Part shown: piece after piece, positions 1 to 7,061 of the stretch | Layout: each line of letters opens with the position of its first letter | Position numbering within the stretch: the stretch's first letter is position 1 | Assembly: GCF_001664485.1 (NCBI RefSeq) | Contig: NZ_CP013635.1 | Location: 603,631-667,630 of the forward strand | DNA length: 64,000 bases | DNA from: Rhizobium sp. N324 | GTDB taxonomy: Bacteria > Pseudomonadota > Alphaproteobacteria > Rhizobiales > Rhizobiaceae | Reading direction: 5' to 3' | Made by a program: the position numbers and the translations under genes | Notes under the pieces: generated by a model | Databases searched by the model: none | What the model was told of the DNA's origin: nothing | The model's input: only the letters and a program-made list of their open reading frames with translations

Positions 1-4
1 CGGA

Positions 5-577
5 TCAACCCTCGACAGTCTGGAATTCTTCCGGGCGCTCCAGGACGGAGTAGCCGCGGCGCATATTGGCGATGGAGACGATGACCGCGCGGATCAACAT
101 CAGCACGAAGGCGACGAGCACGGAGTAGAAGACGATGTTGCGCGGCAGCTCGACGGTGACCATCTGCTCGTCGGCGACGATGTCGACATAACGCCACATC
201 AGATGGCAGCCATAGGCGAAGAAGCCGATGCGGACGATGTCGACGAAGGTCGCGAGCACTCGCGCCAGCCCTGCCGGCATATAGTGATAGAACACATCCA
301 CCTGAATATGCCGTGACATGCGCACGCACATGGCCGAGCCGAGAAAGACGACACCGATCAGGCAATTGATCGCGATCTCCTCGGTCCAGGCATAACTGTC
401 GTTCAGCACATAACGGGTGAAGAACTGCAGAAACACACAGCCCGCCATCAGCCAGAAGACGATCAGCGTGATCCAGTCCTCGATGGCGTAATCCGCGACG
501 TTGGCGGTCGGCGCGTGGCCTTCGAACTCGTGGCCGATTTCCTCGGCCGTGATTGGCGTGTGAATTTCTTGCGACAT
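5..577 (-). CDS. TRAP transporter small permease subunit (DctQ family)
   Basis: Small inner-membrane subunit of a TRAP transporter, which imports a carboxylate-type solute with the ion gradient, together with a large DctM permease and a periplasmic DctP receptor. The product is 190 residues with four hydrophobic segments (about 35-54, 66-84, 106-125 and 144-166), the normal DctQ size and topology. The start at 577 (MSQEIHTP) is preferred: an in-frame ATG at 643 would add an unconserved proline-rich leader. It lies downstream of gntR and dctP on the same strand but is separated from dctP by a repeat-bearing gap of about 280 bases. DctM is expected just beyond the left edge. The substrate cannot be read from the sequence. 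Confidence 0.85.
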   Translation of the reverse strand: MSQEIHTPITAEEIGHEFEGHAPTANVADYAIEDWITLIVFWLMAGCVFLQFFTRYVLNDSYAWTEEIAINCLIGVVFLGSAMCVRMSRHIQVDVFYHYMPAGLARVLATFVDIVRIGFFAYGCHLMWRYVDIVADEQMVTVELPRNIVFYSVLVAFVLMLIRAVIVSIANMRRGYSVLERPEEFQTVEG

Positions 578-666
578 GATCGGCCTTGTTCCGGTTGGGG
601 AAGGAGGGCGCGGCGCGTAGGCGCGACCTGAGTTTACTGACAAGCCTTGCTGCTTACTGGGCGTGG

Positions 667-841
667 CCCCTCATCCGCCTGCCGGCACCGACCGGCGTCG
701 AGCCACGGGTCTCGACCCGTCCTCCGGACCCCCGTAAACGGGCGAAGGGGATATGCGGCAACGTCTCCGTCCCCCGCCGACGTCTCGTGGGGCACGTCCC
801 CTCTCCCCGTCAAAACGGGGAGAGGGTTAGGGTGAGGGGCA
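667..841 (+). repeat. RIME-like intergenic mosaic repeat, copy 1
   Basis: This non-coding segment begins CCCCTCATCCG and ends GGGTTAGGGTGAGGGGC, with inner palindromes such as CTCTCCCCGT/ACGGGGAGAG. The same ends and blocks recur at 54723-54859 and, inverted and shorter, at 23446-23519. The arrangement fits the Rhizobium-specific intergenic mosaic elements known from many rhizobia. It fills most of the gap between dctP and dctQ and could fold in the mRNA, lowering dctQ expression relative to dctP. Open frames across it are not genes. Confidence 0.75.
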
Positions 842-859
842 TCTATCGCTGACGAGCTT

Positions 860-1834
860 TTACTGAATCGCCCGGATCGCTTCCCAATCGGCCTTCTCGT
901 AGCCGAAGTCCTCGAACTTCACCTTTTCCATCACGCTCTTTTCGAAGTCCGATTTGTCGACTTCGGCAACGTTCAGGCCCTTCTCCTTGAAGGTCGCAAC
1001 CAGGCTGGCCTCCTTGCCGGCGATCGTCTTGCTGGTGCGCTCGGCCGCCTCCTGCATGACCTCGCCGAAGATCTTCTTGTCCTCGTCGGACAGGCTCGCC
1101 CACCGCGTCTTCGAGATCACGGTGTTGAGGTGATCGACGATGTGGCCGGTCAGGATGATGTTCTTCTGGACTTCGTAGAACTTCTTCGCCTCGATCGTCG
1201 TCAGCGGGTTTTCCTGCGCCTCGACGGTGCCGTTCTGCAGAGCGAGATAGACTTCGGCAAAGGCGATCGGCGTGGTGTTGGCGCCGCAGGCGCGCGGCAT
1301 GGCGAGATAGGCCGGAACGTCAGGCACGCGGATCTTCAGGCCCTGCATATCGGCGCATTTGGCGATCGGCTTGTTCGAGGTCGTGTGGCGCGTGCCGTAA
1401 TAGCTGACGGCGGCGATGTGGTTGCCGGTCTTGTCCTCATAGCCTTTGGCGAGGCGCTTGAAGACATCGCTCCTGGTGTAGGCGATCAGGTGATCGGGGC
1501 TGCGGAAAATATAGGGAAAGTAGGTGACGCCGATCGGCTTGTAGTCGCGTGCGGCAAAGCTCGATCCGGAGATGATGATGTCGACCGTGCCGAGTTTGAG
1601 ACCCTGGTTGATATCGGCTTCCTTGCCGAGCTGCGAGGCCGGATAGACCTCGATCTTGTAGCGCCCGTCGGTGCGCTTGGCGATCTCTTCGGCGGCCCAG
1701 ACAGAATCGGTGTGGAAGGGTTCCGAGGTCTCATAGACATGCGCCCATTTCAGTACCGTCTGGGCGTGCGCGACCGCCGTCGTCGCCATGATCGCGGCTG
1801 CGGTGCAAAGTATCGTTGCAAGTCTGCTCTTCAT
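860..1834 (-). CDS. TRAP transporter solute-binding protein (DctP family)
   Basis: Periplasmic receptor that captures the substrate and delivers it to the DctQM permease. The product is 324 residues with an N-terminal Sec signal peptide of about 24 residues ending AHA-Q. The mature part begins TVLKWAHVYETSEPFH, and AEEIAKRTDGRYKIEVYP and ASQLGKEADINQGLKLGTVD are typical of the DctP fold, as is the central IKIRVPDVPAY-like segment (LKIRVPDVPA). GGGAGGAGAGAGCG precedes the ATG. It lies 23 bases downstream of the GntR regulator gene on the same strand. Sialic acid, C4-dicarboxylates or sugar acids are all possible substrates for this family, and nothing here decides between them. Confidence 0.9.
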   Translation of the reverse strand: MKSRLATILCTAAAIMATTAVAHAQTVLKWAHVYETSEPFHTDSVWAAEEIAKRTDGRYKIEVYPASQLGKEADINQGLKLGTVDIIISGSSFAARDYKPIGVTYFPYIFRSPDHLIAYTRSDVFKRLAKGYEDKTGNHIAAVSYYGTRHTTSNKPIAKCADMQGLKIRVPDVPAYLAMPRACGANTTPIAFAEVYLALQNGTVEAQENPLTTIEAKKFYEVQKNIILTGHIVDHLNTVISKTRWASLSDEDKKIFGEVMQEAAERTSKTIAGKEASLVATFKEKGLNVAEVDKSDFEKSVMEKVKFEDFGYEKADWEAIRAIQ

Positions 1835-1857
1835 CGCTCTCTCCTCCCGAGCTCGGG

Positions 1858-2616
1858 TTAAATCTTGTCCATTCCTTTCGCGGGCCGCCTATTGCGGCCA
1901 CGCTCCTCCTCTCCCGAAAACTCCTCCCCGAAGCTTTCGGAAAACCGCTTCTGCGACAGTGTGAGATGGGCGCGCATCGCCGCCTTGGCGCCCGCGCCAT
2001 CGCCGGCGGCGATCGCGTCGCGAATAGCGCGATGCTCGTCCACGGCGCTGCGCCATGTTCCCGGCCCCTCGAAGTGGCTGGCGAGCTTGGCGAAATAAGG
2101 CGTCATGCGCATGTCGAACATCTCGCCCGTCACCCGCATCAGCGTCGCATTGCCGACGATCGCGGCAATGCCGGTGTGAAAGGCGCGATCGGCGGCAAGC
2201 ACCGTGCTCGCATCATTGACGCCGCCGCTCATGCGCATCAGCGCTTCGTCGAGCAGCGCGATGCCTTCCGGCTTGGCGCAGCCCGCCGCTTCCTCGGCAA
2301 TGGCGCATTCAATGATGGCGCGCGCCTGCAACAGCTCGAAAGGCCCCTCCACCGGTTCTCGCTCGGCTCCCGCCGCAGCCGCGGCGTGCTGGCGCACCAC
2401 GTAGATGCCGGATCCCATGCGGATATTGACGAGGCCTTCGACCTCCAGGACGATCAGCGCCTCGCGCACCGTCGGGCGCGACACCGACAGTTGCTCGGCC
2501 AGATCGCGCTCGGCCGGCAGCCGCTGGCCAACGGCAAGTTCGCCGCTCGATATCATCAAACGAATCTGGTCCGCCACCTGCCGATAGAGGCGGCGCGATT
2601 CCACAGGTGAAAACAT
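1858..2616 (-). CDS. GntR/FadR-family transcriptional regulator
   Basis: DNA-binding regulator, probably of the adjacent TRAP genes. The 252 residues divide into an N-terminal winged helix (about 8-75; LPAERDLAEQLSVSRPTVRE is the recognition region) and an all-helical FCD ligand-binding domain (about 95-230). The metal-site histidine pattern typical of FCD domains is plausible around AFHTGIAAIVGN and DEHRAI. A good GGGAGG ribosome site precedes the start. The gene begins 38 bases from a TGGTCA-N7-TGACCA palindrome that looks like its own operator, so autoregulation and control of dctPQ are inferred. The effector is probably the transported acid. Confidence 0.88.
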   Translation of the reverse strand: MFSPVESRRLYRQVADQIRLMISSGELAVGQRLPAERDLAEQLSVSRPTVREALIVLEVEGLVNIRMGSGIYVVRQHAAAAAGAEREPVEGPFELLQARAIIECAIAEEAAGCAKPEGIALLDEALMRMSGGVNDASTVLAADRAFHTGIAAIVGNATLMRVTGEMFDMRMTPYFAKLASHFEGPGTWRSAVDEHRAIRDAIAAGDGAGAKAAMRAHLTLSQKRFSESFGEEFSGEEERGRNRRPAKGMDKI

Positions 2617-2653
2617 TCTGGCCTCCCTGGCGGCTTCTCCTCAAGCGCGCATC

Positions 2654-2672
2654 TGGTCAACTGGCCTGACCA
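2654..2672. promoter_or_regulatory. Putative GntR operator
   Basis: Perfect inverted repeat TGGTCA-N7-TGACCA lying 38 bases upstream of the gntR-dctP-dctQ start. TGGT...ACCA half sites are typical of FadR-type GntR regulators. A second palindrome, TGATATCA, follows about 11 bases further upstream and may mark the promoter. Confidence 0.6.
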
Positions 2673-2759
2673 ATCCCCAGAGTGATATCAGCTCACTGGT
2701 TGTGCGTCAATCCGCCGCATAAACGTTAAACGCGCTCTATCCCCTTCGCCAGAAACCGA

Positions 2760-3044
2760 TCAATGGCAAATGATATCGGCTTCGGTCCGCAGACGCACCA
2801 TTGTCGCCCGAAGCTGGAAGAGTTCCCGGATGATATCTTCCCAACAGTCGTCATCGGCTCCGGCGATCGATATCATCGACGCGCGGATCGTATGAAGCAG
2901 ACGAAGGAGGATCGGGCGTGGATCGGGCGCGCCGTCGCAGAGTTCCTGAAGTTCATCGACGATCTGTCTGAGGGCGATCTGCCGTTCCGGAAAGCTCAGA
3001 CCGGAGGAACAGACCGAGATGGAGGCGCGCCGAGTTCTATCCAT
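2760..3044 (-). CDS. Hypothetical small protein, 94 residues
   Basis: Unrecognised acidic, helix-rich protein without signal peptide or membrane segment. It is supported by position: its ATG overlaps the stop codon of the preceding small gene (ATGGATAG junction), a sign of translational coupling, and both frames stay open with rhizobial codon use. The N-terminal half (ERQIALRQIVDELQELCDG) and C-terminal half (LFQLRATMVRLRTEADI) look like a helical bundle. No function is proposed. Confidence 0.5.
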   Translation of the reverse strand: MDRTRRASISVCSSGLSFPERQIALRQIVDELQELCDGAPDPRPILLRLLHTIRASMISIAGADDDCWEDIIRELFQLRATMVRLRTEADIICH

Positions 3045-3309
3045 CCTGACACTTTGACTGGCCGGTTTTTACGGCTGGACGCGAGGCCGTTTGCCCATCC
3101 AGGTGCATGTGGCGCATCAGGCCAGCGAGTTTATGCGGATTGCGAATGCCGCATTCGAACCAGGAGACGAGTTCCCGCGCAATATGCTGCGCCGCCGGAC
3201 TGCCGATCCCGCATGATTTTTCCCGACACCACTGCGTAAGCACCGCATGCAACATGGTTATGTCTTCAGGCTGCAGCGCCGGCTTCGTAATTCCCGAATG
3301 CTGGGTCAT
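3037..3309 (-). CDS. Hypothetical small protein, 90 residues
   Basis: First gene of a coupled pair with the 94-residue protein downstream. A strong GGGGGAGGAACTCGG leader precedes the ATG. The core (MLHAVLTQWCREK, then AAQHIARELVSWFECGIRNP) resembles a type of small cytosolic protein common in rhizobia, with a helix, a variable turn and an amphipathic helix ending near a Gly-Ile. That likeness comes from memory of the pattern, not a search. No function is known. The roughly 250 bases upstream (3310-3563) contain no recognisable gene. Confidence 0.6.
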   Translation of the reverse strand: MTQHSGITKPALQPEDITMLHAVLTQWCREKSCGIGSPAAQHIARELVSWFECGIRNPHKLAGLMRHMHLDGQTASRPAVKTGQSKCQDG

Positions 3310-3563
3310 CCGAGTTCCTCCCCCGTATGTAAGACGATCCTAATCTTCGGATTTTCGATTTCAACCGCGAGTACGAAAGCGTACCGATGCCGGTTTCCGT
3401 TCGATCCTTCCGCCGAAATGGTGAGCAATACACCGTGCACGTGCGCGGCGGCTCCCGCCAAGAATATCCACCGACGCGCCGTCGTGATCTGCGGCTTCAG
3501 CTGGGCATGGGCGAACTCAGCTAAAGAGCTTTGCGAACAGGCGGATCGGAGCCTGCCCGCAAC

Positions 3564-4343
3564 TCATATGCCGGCATACCATTCGTAGCCGCGATCCTCC
3601 CAGAAGCCGCCATTGCCGCCATAAAGTTGACCGAGATCGGCCACCGCTTCGATGCGCGTCAGATATTTCGCCTGCTTGTAACCGAGCTGCCGCTCGACCC
3701 TGAGCCTCAGCGGCGCTCCATGCGCCACTTCCAGGTCGCGGCCGTTCATCGAATAGGCAAGGATCGTCTGCGGATGAAGCGCATCGACCAGATCGATGCT
3801 CTCATAATACCAGCCGCTGCCATCCAGCGTCTTTTCGTATTCGTCGGCGCAATGAAATACGATATAACGCGCCTCGGGCTTCAGCCCGACCGATTGCAGC
3901 AGGGCGCCGAGCGGCAGGCCGGTCCATTTGCCGATCGCGCTCCAGCCTTCGACGCAGTCGTGGCGGGTGATCTGGGTGCGCGACGGCATCGCCTTCAGCT
4001 GCGCCAGCGAGAACTGCGACGGCTTTTCGACGAGACCGCCGACATCCAGTCTCCAGGTCGAGAACTGCCGGCTGATCCAGTCGAGATATTGCGGGTTATC
4101 GGGCATGCTGGTGCCGTTGGAGCGAAAGACCGGGGAGAGGTCCGCCTCGCTGAATTCGCGGGCCAGCGCGTCATCACCGAGCAGCAAGCGCTGCGTCTTC
4201 ATGCTGAAACCTTCGGCGATCTTCAGCACCGACTTCGTCCGCTCGCTCTCGACCAATGCGTCGCAGCCGCTCAATCCCAGCGCGGAGGCGGTGAGCGTCG
4301 AGCCGATCAGGAAGCGGCGGCGGGTGATCAGGCGGCTCATCAT
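3564..4343 (-). CDS. Tat-exported molybdopterin-dependent oxidoreductase (SUOX/MsrP-like fold)
   Basis: Periplasmic molybdoenzyme of the sulfite-oxidase fold, likely taking electrons to or from the cytochrome b encoded just upstream. The product is 259 residues with a twin-arginine signal (TRRRFLIGS) followed by LSGC, so it may also be lipid-anchored. The molybdopterin core is seen in ITRHDCVEGWSAIGKWTG, where the Cys is the expected Mo ligand, and in the later GAPLRLRVERQLGYKQAKYL segment. The ATG overlaps the stop of the cytochrome gene (ATGATGA), showing tight coupling. The substrate could be methionine sulfoxide, sulfite or another S/N-oxide; MsrP-type reductase with an MsrQ-like partner is one option, but the partner here is a larger b561-type cytochrome. 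Confidence 0.85.
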   Translation of the reverse strand: MMSRLITRRRFLIGSTLTASALGLSGCDALVESERTKSVLKIAEGFSMKTQRLLLGDDALAREFSEADLSPVFRSNGTSMPDNPQYLDWISRQFSTWRLDVGGLVEKPSQFSLAQLKAMPSRTQITRHDCVEGWSAIGKWTGLPLGALLQSVGLKPEARYIVFHCADEYEKTLDGSGWYYESIDLVDALHPQTILAYSMNGRDLEVAHGAPLRLRVERQLGYKQAKYLTRIEAVADLGQLYGGNGGFWEDRGYEWYAGI

Positions 4344-5179
4344 TCGTCTCCCTGTTCGATGGCGTAGTAGCCGGTGATCATCGAGCGCAGATTGTTGAAG
4401 ACACCCGACAGGATCACCATCCCGACATGCACCACGACGAAGGCGACGAGCGAGAAGGCGGTGAGGAAATGCAGGGTGCGGGCCGATTGCCTGCCGCCGA
4501 AGACATCGAGCAGCCAAGGCGCCACCGCATTGAAGCCCGGCGACATGGTGAGACCCGTCGCAACCATCAGCGGCAGCAGCAAAAAGATCACCGCAAGATA
4601 GGTCAGCTTCTGCAAAGTGTTGTAGTGGCGTGCCTCGGCTCCTTTCGGAAAACGCAGCCGGGCATGGTTGGCGACCTCGTGGCCGAGATGGGCGACCGTC
4701 AGCTCCTTGCCTTCAGGGGCGAGATCCCGGCGGAAATGCCGGCTGATCAGCCCATGGAGAAGATAGACGGAGCCGTTGAGAACGAAGAGCCAGGCGAAGA
4801 AGAAATGCCAGCGCCGGCCAGCCGATAGATCCTGGTAGCTTGGTAGCGTGAGCCAGCTTGGAAACCCCCTCGCTGTCGCCTCGCCGTCGACATTCGAAAG
4901 ACCGAGCACGCCTGTCGTATCGAAGGTGAACGAACCGACATGCGTCAGCCCCTTCGCCCGGTCGCCGTCCTCGACGGCTTCCATGGCGATGAAGGACGGA
5001 TCGTTGTCGGCGCCGTACTGGCCCCAATAAAGCGCCGGATGCGCATTGAATATCTGCAGACCACTGAACAGCAGCACGGTGAGGCAGAGCACATTCAGCC
5101 AATGCGACAGGCGCACGGCAAGGCTGTGGCGGTAGATAAGCGTGCGGCCGGTTTTCGTGCCGGCATCGATCGTCGCCAT
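4340..5179 (-). CDS. Cytochrome b561-type membrane protein
   Basis: Inner-membrane di-heme cytochrome b, presumed electron partner of the molybdoenzyme encoded downstream. The product is 279 residues. The first membrane helix carries a heme-ligand His (IYRHSLAVRLSHWLNVLCL), and others are in FAWLFVLNGSVYLLHGLISRHF, LQKLTYLAVIFLLLPLMV and LHFLTAFSLVAFVVVHVGMV, each with His residues spaced for heme ligation. A periplasmic loop of about 90 residues lies between helices 1 and 2. Start chosen at 5179 because GGAGAACGATC precedes it. The gene follows the MXKDX-repeat gene with a repeat-bearing gap of 138 bases and may share its promoter. Confidence 0.85.
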   Translation of the reverse strand: MATIDAGTKTGRTLIYRHSLAVRLSHWLNVLCLTVLLFSGLQIFNAHPALYWGQYGADNDPSFIAMEAVEDGDRAKGLTHVGSFTFDTTGVLGLSNVDGEATARGFPSWLTLPSYQDLSAGRRWHFFFAWLFVLNGSVYLLHGLISRHFRRDLAPEGKELTVAHLGHEVANHARLRFPKGAEARHYNTLQKLTYLAVIFLLLPLMVATGLTMSPGFNAVAPWLLDVFGGRQSARTLHFLTAFSLVAFVVVHVGMVILSGVFNNLRSMITGYYAIEQGDE

Positions 5180-5229
5180 GATCGTTCTCCGAAAGTCAGA
5201 CGTTTCGAAAAGAGGGGACGCGGCCGCAG

Positions 5230-5285
5230 CAACCAAAAGTGCTACAGCGTCCTTTGCGCGTCTAAAAAGACGCGCGGCGCTGTAG
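5230..5285 (-). repeat. Dispersed palindromic repeat, copy A
   Basis: Nested palindrome: CTACAGCG (5242-5249) pairs with CGCTGTAG (5278-5285), and GCGCGTCT (5256-5263) with AGACGCGC (5268-5275). Read on the minus strand, the core and its tail (GACGCTGTAGCACTTTT) match about 40 bases at 62583-62622 with few differences, so this is a dispersed repeat. It lies in the mRNA leader of the cytochrome b gene and could act as a partial terminator or stabiliser. Confidence 0.65.
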
Positions 5286-5317
5286 AAAAGTTTCAGCGGC
5301 CGCGCAGATAGAAACGG

Positions 5318-5581
5318 CTATTTCATCGCGTCGCAGGCCTTCATCATGTCGGTCTTTTTCATCGCGTCCTTTTCCATGCCGGCCTTGTGCATGCAGTCGG
5401 TCTTGGTGCCTGATGTCTTCATGGCATCCTTCGACATGGCGCTGCTCTGCATCGTGTCCTTCTTCATCGTGTCCTTTTTCATCGTGTCGGACTTCATGGC
5501 GTCTTCAGCCGAAGCGGCGCCGGCGAGCGAAAGACCGACGATGAAGGTGCAGGCTGCAAGGCTGGAAAAAAGCTTGGTCAT
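5318..5581 (-). CDS. Pentapeptide MXKDX repeat protein
   Basis: Small exported protein of 87 residues: a Sec signal peptide (about residues 1-24, ending AASAE) followed by five-residue units such as MKSDT, MKKDT, MKKDT and MSKDA, matching the MXKDX repeat family. It has Met and Lys throughout and two Cys, suggesting metal or oxidant binding, though its function is unknown. GGGAGAGTTCC precedes the ATG. A GTAACG-N16-CGAATA promoter sits 62 bases upstream, matching the SigF-type sites in this module, so it is probably a direct target of the neighbouring sigma factor. In other alphaproteobacteria such proteins accompany SigF-type sigma genes. Confidence 0.85.
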   Translation of the reverse strand: MTKLFSSLAACTFIVGLSLAGAASAEDAMKSDTMKKDTMKKDTMQSSAMSKDAMKTSGTKTDCMHKAGMEKDAMKKTDMMKACDAMK

Positions 5582-5642
5582 GGAACTCTCCCGAAATGGA
5601 TTTTCGTGTCCGCCGGCGGCCTGCCGATGGCTCACATCCGAT

Positions 5643-5670
5643 TATTCGAGGGAGTGCCGGGATGCGTTAC
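5643..5670 (-). promoter_or_regulatory. Putative ECF (SigF/RpoE4-type) promoter of the MXKDX gene
   Basis: On the minus strand GTAACG (5665-5670) and CGAATA (5643-5648) are separated by exactly 16 bases. This fits the GTAACC-N16-CGAA consensus described for SigF-type ECF sigma factors. It lies in the divergent gap beside the sigma gene. Confidence 0.65.
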
Positions 5671-5723
5671 AGCTTCACGCGCATGTGATAGGACTGTGAT
5701 ACCGACATTGTTTTGATCTTCCT

Positions 5724-5748
5724 GTAACCGATTGGCCGTTTCTGCGAA
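5724..5748 (+). promoter_or_regulatory. Putative autoregulatory ECF promoter of the sigma gene
   Basis: GTAACC (5724-5729) and CGAA (5745-5748) are separated by 15 bases, one less than the site facing the other way. Transcription would begin only about 10 bases before the ATG at 5765. This argues against a longer protein starting at the in-frame TTG at 5732, which lies inside the promoter. Confidence 0.5.
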
Positions 5749-5764
5749 TGAAGTCTTTGACAGC

Positions 5765-6313
5765 ATGACAACCGCCCAATCGGAAGACGCCCTGAAAGCA
5801 TTGATGCTTCTGTCCCTTGACGGGGACGAGGCTGCCTATCGGCATTTGCTGACGGGCTTGCGCGTGCTGCTTATCGGTTACTACAGCCGCAGGATGGCTG
5901 CGGCGGCGAAAGCGGATATGGAAGATCTGGTCCAGGAGACATTGCTGGCGCTGCATTCCCGCCGGTCCACCTATGACCGGGAAAGACCGTTTACGGCCTG
6001 GTTCTTCTCGATCGCCCGCTACAAGCTGATCGACCATCATCGCGGCCGCGGCGGCCGCAGGCTGGCCGAGACCCAGCTTGGCGAGGAGATCGAAAGCGAC
6101 TTCAGCGAGGATATGCTGACGGCGCGCATGGATGTCGAGCGGTTGCTCGACGGCTTGCCGCTGAGACAGCGGGAACTGATCCGCCAGGTGAAATTGGAAG
6201 GCCAGTCCGTCGCCGACACCGCAAACCGCACCGGCCAGTCCGAATCGGCGGTGAAGGTCGGCATCCACCGGGCGCTCCGGGCGCTGGCAGAGAAAATGCG
6301 AGGCGCATCGTGA
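5765..6313 (+). CDS. ECF RNA polymerase sigma factor (SigF/RpoE4-like)
   Basis: Alternative sigma factor of 182 residues. Region 2 lies at about 10-95 (DMEDLVQETLLALHSRRSTY for core binding and RPFTAWFFSIARYKLIDHHR for -10 recognition) and region 4 at about 120-180 (LPLRQRELIRQVKLEGQSVA, then SESAVKVGIHRALRALAEKM). The stop overlaps the GTG start of the anti-sigma gene. The partner type, the GTAAC promoters and the MXKDX/molybdoenzyme neighbours resemble the Caulobacter SigF and Sinorhizobium RpoE4 stress modules, which respond to metal, oxidative or sulfite-type stress. Signal assignment here is inference. Confidence 0.85.
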   Translation: MTTAQSEDALKALMLLSLDGDEAAYRHLLTGLRVLLIGYYSRRMAAAAKADMEDLVQETLLALHSRRSTYDRERPFTAWFFSIARYKLIDHHRGRGGRRLAETQLGEEIESDFSEDMLTARMDVERLLDGLPLRQRELIRQVKLEGQSVADTANRTGQSESAVKVGIHRALRALAEKMRGAS

Positions 6314-6954
6314 CAAAGACGGACGACATCATCGAACGCCTGGCAAGCGACCTGAAGCCGGTGCCGCGCAACGCATTGTGGCGCCGCCTGGCGCTCGGCA
6401 TAGTGCCGGCGCTCGGGCTGTCGCTGCTATCGATGCTGGTCATTCTCGGTCCGCGGGTCGATATATCTGACGTGCTGATGCTGCCGGTCTTCTGGATCAA
6501 ATCGGCCTACAACGCCCTGATTGCCGTGGCGGCTTTCATCGCCGTCTATCGCCTTTCCCGCCCCGACGGCTCGGAAGGCCGCTTTTTCGGTCTGCTTGCC
6601 TTGATCTTCGCCGCCATGGCGGCGGTCGCGGCCATCCAACTGATGATCGCTCCGGTCGAAACTTACCCGGTGCTGATCCTCGGCTCCTCGGCGCTCCATT
6701 GCCCGCTGCTGATTCTCGGCTTCGCAGTGCCGGTTTATGCCGGCGCCGTCTGGGCGCTACGCCAGACGGCCCCCACGGAGCTTCGCCTGACCGGCTTCGT
6801 CGCCGGCATTGCCGCAGGCGCAGCCGGCGCCTGGGTCTATTCGTGGTTCTGCACCGAGAACGGCATGCCCTTCGTGCTGATCTGGTATTCGCTGGGCATC
6901 TTGCTCACCGGCGCGCTCGGCGCCGTCACCGGCCCTCGCCTGCTCCGCTGGTAG
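6310..6954 (+). CDS. Membrane anti-sigma factor, NrsF family (DUF1109)
   Basis: Inner-membrane negative regulator of the ECF sigma factor encoded just upstream. The product is 214 residues with a short cytosolic N-terminus (TDDIIERLASDLKPVP, the typical NrsF/DUF1109 opening) and six hydrophobic segments: about 27-47, 58-78, 90-110, 120-145, 155-175 and 185-210. It starts with GTG in a GTGA overlap with the sigma stop codon, ensuring matched synthesis. NrsF proteins sense stress through periplasmic Cys residues; candidates are in ALHCPLL and WFCTENG. Confidence 0.85.
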   Translation: MTKTDDIIERLASDLKPVPRNALWRRLALGIVPALGLSLLSMLVILGPRVDISDVLMLPVFWIKSAYNALIAVAAFIAVYRLSRPDGSEGRFFGLLALIFAAMAAVAAIQLMIAPVETYPVLILGSSALHCPLLILGFAVPVYAGAVWALRQTAPTELRLTGFVAGIAAGAAGAWVYSWFCTENGMPFVLIWYSLGILLTGALGAVTGPRLLRW

Positions 6955-7061
6955 ATCCTTGGTAGGCGACCAGGCTTCAACAAGCCTTGCGTCGGGCGGA
7001 ACCTCGTGCGTCGATCAGGCGTCTTGTCGCGCGTTAGCGCGTCATTGCGCCGCCAGCGGCT

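Noticed and set aside
586-852. Small proteins encoded in the dctQ-dctP gap
   Set aside because: They read through the RIME repeat and have no ribosome site or family resemblance.
5330-5510. Possible CRISPR or tandem-repeat array
   Set aside because: The short repeats are coding units of the MXKDX protein, with no spacers of constant length.
5732-5764. TTG start extending the ECF sigma factor by 11 residues
   Set aside because: The TTG lies between the -35 and -10 elements of the gene's own likely promoter, so it would not be in the mRNA.
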